6,141 nucleotides of DNA from RPQJ01 sp963714645 (lineage in GTDB: Bacteria > Pseudomonadota > Gammaproteobacteria > Steroidobacterales > Steroidobacteraceae), in contig CAVQQX010000132.1 of NCBI GenBank assembly GCA_963714645.1, positions 1-6,141 on the forward strand. The letters run 5' to 3'. Made by a program: the position numbers and the translations under genes. The notes under the pieces are model-generated. The model made no database searches, had not been told where the DNA came from, and was given only the letters and a program-made list of their open reading frames with translations. Below are positions 6,003 through 6,141 of this stretch, piece after piece; within the stretch, counting starts at the first letter, position 1, and every line of letters starts with the position of its first letter.

Positions 6003-6141
6003 ATGAAACCAGTGATCGCCCTCGTCGGGCGCCCGAACGTCGGCAAATCGACGCTGTTCAACCGCCTCACCAAGTCGCGCGATGCGATCGTGGCCGACTT
6101 TGCGGGGCTCACGCGACCGCCACTACGGCCAGGGCCGCCAG
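6003..6141 (+). CDS. der: GTPase Der (EngA), 5' end, with a frameshift near the window edge
   Basis: Der is a double-GTPase that assists maturation of the 50S ribosomal subunit. ATG 6003 gives [20 protein letters not shown], with the P-loop GRPNVGKST at residues 9-17, followed by [18 protein letters not shown], which includes the switch I threonine. At 6111-6117 the sequence ACGCGAC appears to lack two bases: restoring them gives [10 protein letters not shown], the family's next motif, whereas the written frame gives [10 protein letters not shown]. The gene continues beyond the window, so the second G domain and KH domain are not seen. It begins 28 bp after bamB, as expected for a bamB-der operon. 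The start is supported by its exact match to the usual N-terminus; only a weak ribosome binding site precedes it. Confidence 0.92.

Noticed and set aside
1..6141. CRISPR arrays, insertion sequences or transposase genes
   Set aside because: No regularly spaced direct repeats, no terminal inverted repeats with a transposase and no integrase were seen on either strand.

Overview
The window is GC-rich and reads as proteobacterial, but it does not look like one continuous ancestral locus. It falls into four blocks joined at abrupt breakpoints inside genes: (1) about 1-245, the middle part of a cysteinyl-tRNA synthetase gene that breaks off at a stop; (2) about 247-640, a Phd/YefM antitoxin plus PIN-toxin (VapC-like) module with its own promoter, frameshifted in both genes and with the toxin cut short; (3) about 633-5070, a clean housekeeping block; (4) about 5100-6141, the 3' part of bamB followed by the start of der, with several frameshifts.

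Block 3 carries a leftward tRNA-Pro(UGG) with a near-consensus sigma70 promoter, truncated in its T-loop; rightward folD; and a convergent leftward pair gltX-cysS. A rightward gene opens divergently from gltX with a signal peptide and what looks like the first strands of a periplasmic cyclophilin. The layout tRNA - folD - cysS - aminoacyl-tRNA synthetase for Glu/Gln - cyclophilin recalls the tRNA/folD/cysS/glnS/ppiB neighbourhood of gammaproteobacteria such as Pseudomonas (from memory). FolD has gammaproteobacterial-type motifs (GASN-LVGRPM, CHRFT). Block 4, by contrast, reads like a Burkholderiales bamB-der pair, and the block 1 fragment resembles CysS proteins outside the Proteobacteria, perhaps acidobacterial.

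The genes of block 3 work in translation and one-carbon metabolism: charging of Cys and Glu, a tRNA for proline, and the folate enzyme that supplies 10-formyl-THF for formyl-Met-tRNA. bamB and der belong to outer-membrane assembly and ribosome maturation.

Six single- or double-base frameshifts are inferred, all in blocks 2 and 4, and none in the roughly 3.8 kb of coding sequence in block 3. Together with the mid-gene junctions and the mixed apparent ancestry, this suggests a chimeric or error-prone metagenomic contig rather than a new biological system. A genuinely rearranged genome cannot be ruled out from sequence alone. I did not find a convincing undescribed system.
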